Shown in pieces: positions 5,434 through 6,942 of a stretch of DNA of 6,942 nt (position 1 is the stretch's first letter; each line of letters opens with the position of its first letter). The notes under the pieces are model-generated. The model worked only from the letters and a program-made list of their open reading frames with translations, was not told the origin of the DNA and searched no databases. This DNA comes from Acidobacteriota bacterium (lineage in GTDB: Bacteria; Acidobacteriota; Vicinamibacteria; Vicinamibacterales; UBA8438): the NCBI GenBank assembly GCA_011523485.1, contig WTGR01000133.1, positions 1-6,942 on the forward strand. The letters are read 5' to 3'. The translations under genes and the position numbers were made by a program.

Positions 5434-6683
5434 CACGGCGCGCCCCAGACCTCGGCCGCGGATCCCAAGCTCTCGACGGCGGCCTCCCACTTGCGCACGC
5501 GCCAGGAAGCACCCGCATTGGCCGGTAGCGCGAAGGCGAGGTCGTCATGGTCCCCGCCCGTGTCCATTCCCATGATGGCGCCACCGCCCGCGAGATTGTC
5601 GCGCGCGGCCTCAAGAAAGCCCGCCACGTCACCGAACGTCGCGGCAGGGTCTTTGAGCCGCAGCTCCAATCCGTCGCGCGGATAGAGAAGCGAGGCGGCG
5701 ATTTCCACATCGCTGCCCATCAGCGACCTGACCGCGAAGGCGTAGAGACAGCGTTGCAGCTCCGCGCCGCCATCGATCGTTATCTCCTTGCGCGGCGGTT
5801 TACCCGTCTTGAAGTCGCGCACCAGCGCGCGGCCGCCATCGGGCGTCAGGTCCAGTCGGTCGATATAGCCGGCGATGCGGAACCCGGCGCCAGGTATCTC
5901 GACCGCCGCCGCCGGATCCCAAGGTGTCGCGGCATCGGATTTGGGCTCCGATCCGCCGAACGGAACCTCGTCGTAGGCATGAGCATCGGGCAGGCCGCCG
6001 TCCCTGAAGGAAAGCGCCCGCGTGCCGAGCGCACGCACCTCCTCCAAGGTCCGGTCCCAGACGATGCGCGGCGGCACGCCGCGCTCGCGCTCCCATCCCG
6101 CCGCGACCTCCGTCGCAGCCGCGTCGACGGCGGCAACGATCGCGTCCCCGCCGGCGCGGGACAGGCCGCCATCCGCTTCCAGTACGCGCAACGCCCGCTC
6201 GAGAGTGCGATGAAACAGTTTGCCCATCGAGAGCGCGTCGAGTATCAGGGGCTCGTCGCCGCTCTCGGGAGCGCGCCAGCCCAAGCCGTAGCGCCAGACG
6301 AAGCCGAGCGGGTTGCGCAGGAGAAGGCGCAGGGAGCTCGCCGACTGGATGCGCTCCAGCGCTGTGAGGATCGCCGGGTGGTCCGCCCTCGTCAGCCCGT
6401 CATGCGGCGTGATCCCGTCCCGGTGCCAGTCGTGCCAGCAGCCGATTGCGGACACCGCCTCGGCGATACGCCGAAGACAACTAGCTGATTCTAATGTATT
6501 TTCCCTCAGCCTGTCCAGCGCGGGTACAGCTTTGGGTACTTGCTTCGGCGCGGGACTTCGGGCGACCTTGTGGGGCCCGTGGAGTCCTGTCCTCCGCAGC
6601 CACCGACCGCCGCGGCCGGGCGAGGAGCGGGGGACTTTGCGTGCCGGGCGCGAAGGTGGTACAAAGTCCACGAACCTTTGCAT
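5433..6683 (-). CDS. AddB-like PD-(D/E)XK nuclease protein lacking its N-terminal helicase-like region
   Basis: This is the C-terminal RecB-nuclease part of an AddB-like subunit; intact relatives are about 1000 residues. The start shown (ATG 6683, 416 residues) is arbitrary: the frame stays open to the right window edge, and GTG 6671 and GTG 6455 are also possible. Counting from 6683, family-like sequence is clear from about residue 70 (RRIAEAVSAIG), with TPHDGLTRADHP (92-103) and IQSASSLRLLLRNPLGF (112-128). Nuclease residues follow: H158 (MGKLFHRTLE), E239 (YDEVPFG), D275 (GYIDRLDL), D290-F-K292 (RDFKTGK) and Q310-RCL-Y314. No cysteine cluster of the Fe-S type is present. Upstream of about residue 48 the translation is Pro/Arg-rich, crosses five inverted repeats and looks non-coding. 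Codons for residues 48-70 include rare AT-rich ones (TTA, ACA, GTA), unlike the rest of the gene. The stop overlaps the next start as TGATG. Paired AddA/AddB nucleases process double-strand ends; here the motor regions are missing from both. Confidence 0.7.
   Translation of the reverse strand: MQRFVDFVPPSRPARKVPRSSPGRGGRWLRRTGLHGPHKVARSPAPKQVPKAVPALDRLRENTLESASCLRRIAEAVSAIGCWHDWHRDGITPHDGLTRADHPAILTALERIQSASSLRLLLRNPLGFVWRYGLGWRAPESGDEPLILDALSMGKLFHRTLERALRVLEADGGLSRAGGDAIVAAVDAAATEVAAGWERERGVPPRIVWDRTLEEVRALGTRALSFRDGGLPDAHAYDEVPFGGSEPKSDAATPWDPAAAVEIPGAGFRIAGYIDRLDLTPDGGRALVRDFKTGKPPRKEITIDGGAELQRCLYAFAVRSLMGSDVEIAASLLYPRDGLELRLKDPAATFGDVAGFLEAARDNLAGGGAIMGMDTGGDHDDLAFALPANAGASWRVRKWEAAVESLGSAAEVWGAP
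6632..6669. repeat. Inverted repeat, perfect 8-bp arms
   Basis: GGACTTTG at 6632-6639 is matched exactly by CAAAGTCC at 6662-6669 with a 22-base spacer. A small GTGG/CCAC stem (6656-6659, 6668-6671) offers an alternative, mutually exclusive fold. Confidence 0.55.
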
Positions 6684-6692
6684 GCGAAGGTT
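6673..6692. repeat. Near-perfect 20-bp palindrome
   Basis: AACCTT, a mismatched position, GCATGC, a mismatched position and AAGGTT form a 20-bp palindrome centred between 6682 and 6683, with one symmetric mismatch (T opposite G). It has no loop, so it suits a dimeric DNA-binding protein better than an RNA hairpin. Confidence 0.55.
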
Positions 6693-6705
6693 GCGGCGTC
6701 GGTAC

Positions 6706-6771
6706 GCCGTTGCCGCCGGGACCTCCGCGGGATGGGGGTGCGCGCTCGTGACCGAAATCGGCGGCAACGGC
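6706..6771. repeat. Inverted repeat, perfect 13-bp GC-rich arms
   Basis: GCCGTTGCCGCCG at 6706-6718 is exactly complementary to CGGCGGCAACGGC at 6759-6771, with a 40-base spacer. This is the strongest stem in the window. The spacer is G-rich near its centre, with a run of five G at about 6734-6738. Confidence 0.65.
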
Positions 6772-6793
6772 TGGGCGGTGACGTCTCGCTCGT

Positions 6794-6815
6794 GGCGGGC
6801 ACTTGTGGTGCCGCC
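6794..6815. repeat. Hairpin, 8 bp with one bulge
   Basis: GGCGGGCAC (6794-6802), loop TTGTG, GTGCCGCC (6808-6815) pair over eight base pairs with one bulged G. Confidence 0.45.
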
Positions 6816-6822
6816 AACGGGT

Positions 6823-6841
6823 CGGCGAAGGAGGTTCGCCG
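6823..6841. repeat. Hairpin, perfect 7-bp stem
   Basis: CGGCGAA (6823-6829) and TTCGCCG (6835-6841) pair exactly around a GGAGG loop. The loop would be a Shine-Dalgarno on the plus strand, but no start codon follows at a suitable distance. No T-run follows on either side. Confidence 0.5.
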
Positions 6842-6879
6842 CTAGGCTTGACATCGGGAGCCTGGGCGCGCGGTGCAAT

Positions 6880-6942
6880 GAAGTGCCGAAGTGCCGAAGT
6901 GCCGAAGTGCCGAAGTGCCGAAGTGCCGAAGTGCCGAAGTGC
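6880..6942. repeat. 8-bp tandem repeat (GAAGTGCC), 7.9 copies, reaching the window edge
   Basis: Sixty-three bases consist of identical GAAGTGCC units with no spacer and no variation. The array runs into the right edge, so its true copy number is unknown. Because the unit length is not a multiple of three, a coding read would give an 8-residue period. On the minus strand one such frame has no stop and joins the open frame of the AddB-like gene, but nothing suggests it is translated. It is too short in period and lacks spacers for a CRISPR, and is shorter than typical plasmid iterons. Confidence 0.9.

Larger units (their letters stand above)
6546..6879. other. Probable non-coding, structure-rich region
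   Basis: About 330 bases with no convincing gene on either strand; every open frame translates to Pro/Arg/Gly-rich, family-less sequence. The region is dominated by inverted repeats, listed separately. It separates the AddB-like coding sequence from the tandem repeat at the right edge. It may contain the promoter or leader of the minus-strand block, a structured RNA, or a replication or recombination site. I found no good sigma-70 promoter in it. Confidence 0.5.

Noticed and set aside
5547..6488. A 313-residue plus-strand open frame over the AddB-like gene
   Set aside because: Shadow frame. The minus strand carries the RecB-type nuclease motifs.
6494..6845. Short plus-strand open frames (85 and 101 residues) near the right end
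   Set aside because: No ribosome-binding sites and low-complexity Gly/Arg/Pro translation, and they run through inverted repeats.
6847..6879. TTGACA on the plus strand with a TGCAAT further on, as a promoter firing into the tandem repeat
   Set aside because: The spacing is 20 bases and the -10 matches only four of six bases; there is no gene downstream within the window.
6880..6942. The tandem repeat as a CRISPR array or plasmid iterons
   Set aside because: There are no spacers, and an 8-base unit is much shorter than CRISPR repeats or typical iterons. No cas or rep gene is visible.

Overview
The window is a GC-rich (roughly two-thirds G+C by eye) bacterial fragment whose protein families and codon choice suggest an alphaproteobacterium. 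It looks like the accessory cargo of a conjugative element or plasmid, because its left end is the back half of a MobF-type conjugative relaxase/helicase. Both ends look cut: the relaxase frame runs off the left edge, and the right edge lies inside an 8-bp tandem repeat.

Layout. The relaxase C-terminus (2-1564, + strand) faces a block of six co-directional minus-strand genes. In transcription order, right to left, these are: an AddB-like protein reduced to its C-terminal RecB-type nuclease domain (ends 5433); a UvrD/AddA-like protein with an in-frame deletion of nearly the whole helicase core but an intact-looking C-terminal nuclease (4348-5433); a stand-alone PD-(D/E)XK nuclease (3374-4228); an unrecognised tryptophan-rich protein (2700-3329); a DUF433-type antitoxin (1986-2606); and a DUF5615 PIN-like toxin (1600-1989). 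The AddB-like/AddA-like pair overlaps as TGATG and the antitoxin/toxin pair overlaps as TTGA, so each pair is probably translationally coupled. The antitoxin has its own candidate promoter, a strong Shine-Dalgarno and inverted repeats that could serve autoregulation.

The right-hand 400 bases (about 6546-6942) hold no convincing gene. They contain five inverted repeats between 6632 and 6841, then 7.9 copies of an 8-bp tandem repeat that reaches the window edge. This could be a structured RNA, a replication/transfer or recombination site, or rearranged debris where the AddB-like gene lost its N-terminus.

How the parts fit. The relaxase implies mobility and the DUF433/DUF5615 pair implies plasmid or element maintenance. 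The three consecutive PD-(D/E)XK nuclease proteins suggest DNA-processing or defence cargo. The most unusual point is that both AddAB-like subunits keep the nuclease signature residues but have lost the motor. They are either decaying remnants or a motor-less nuclease pair; sequence alone cannot decide.
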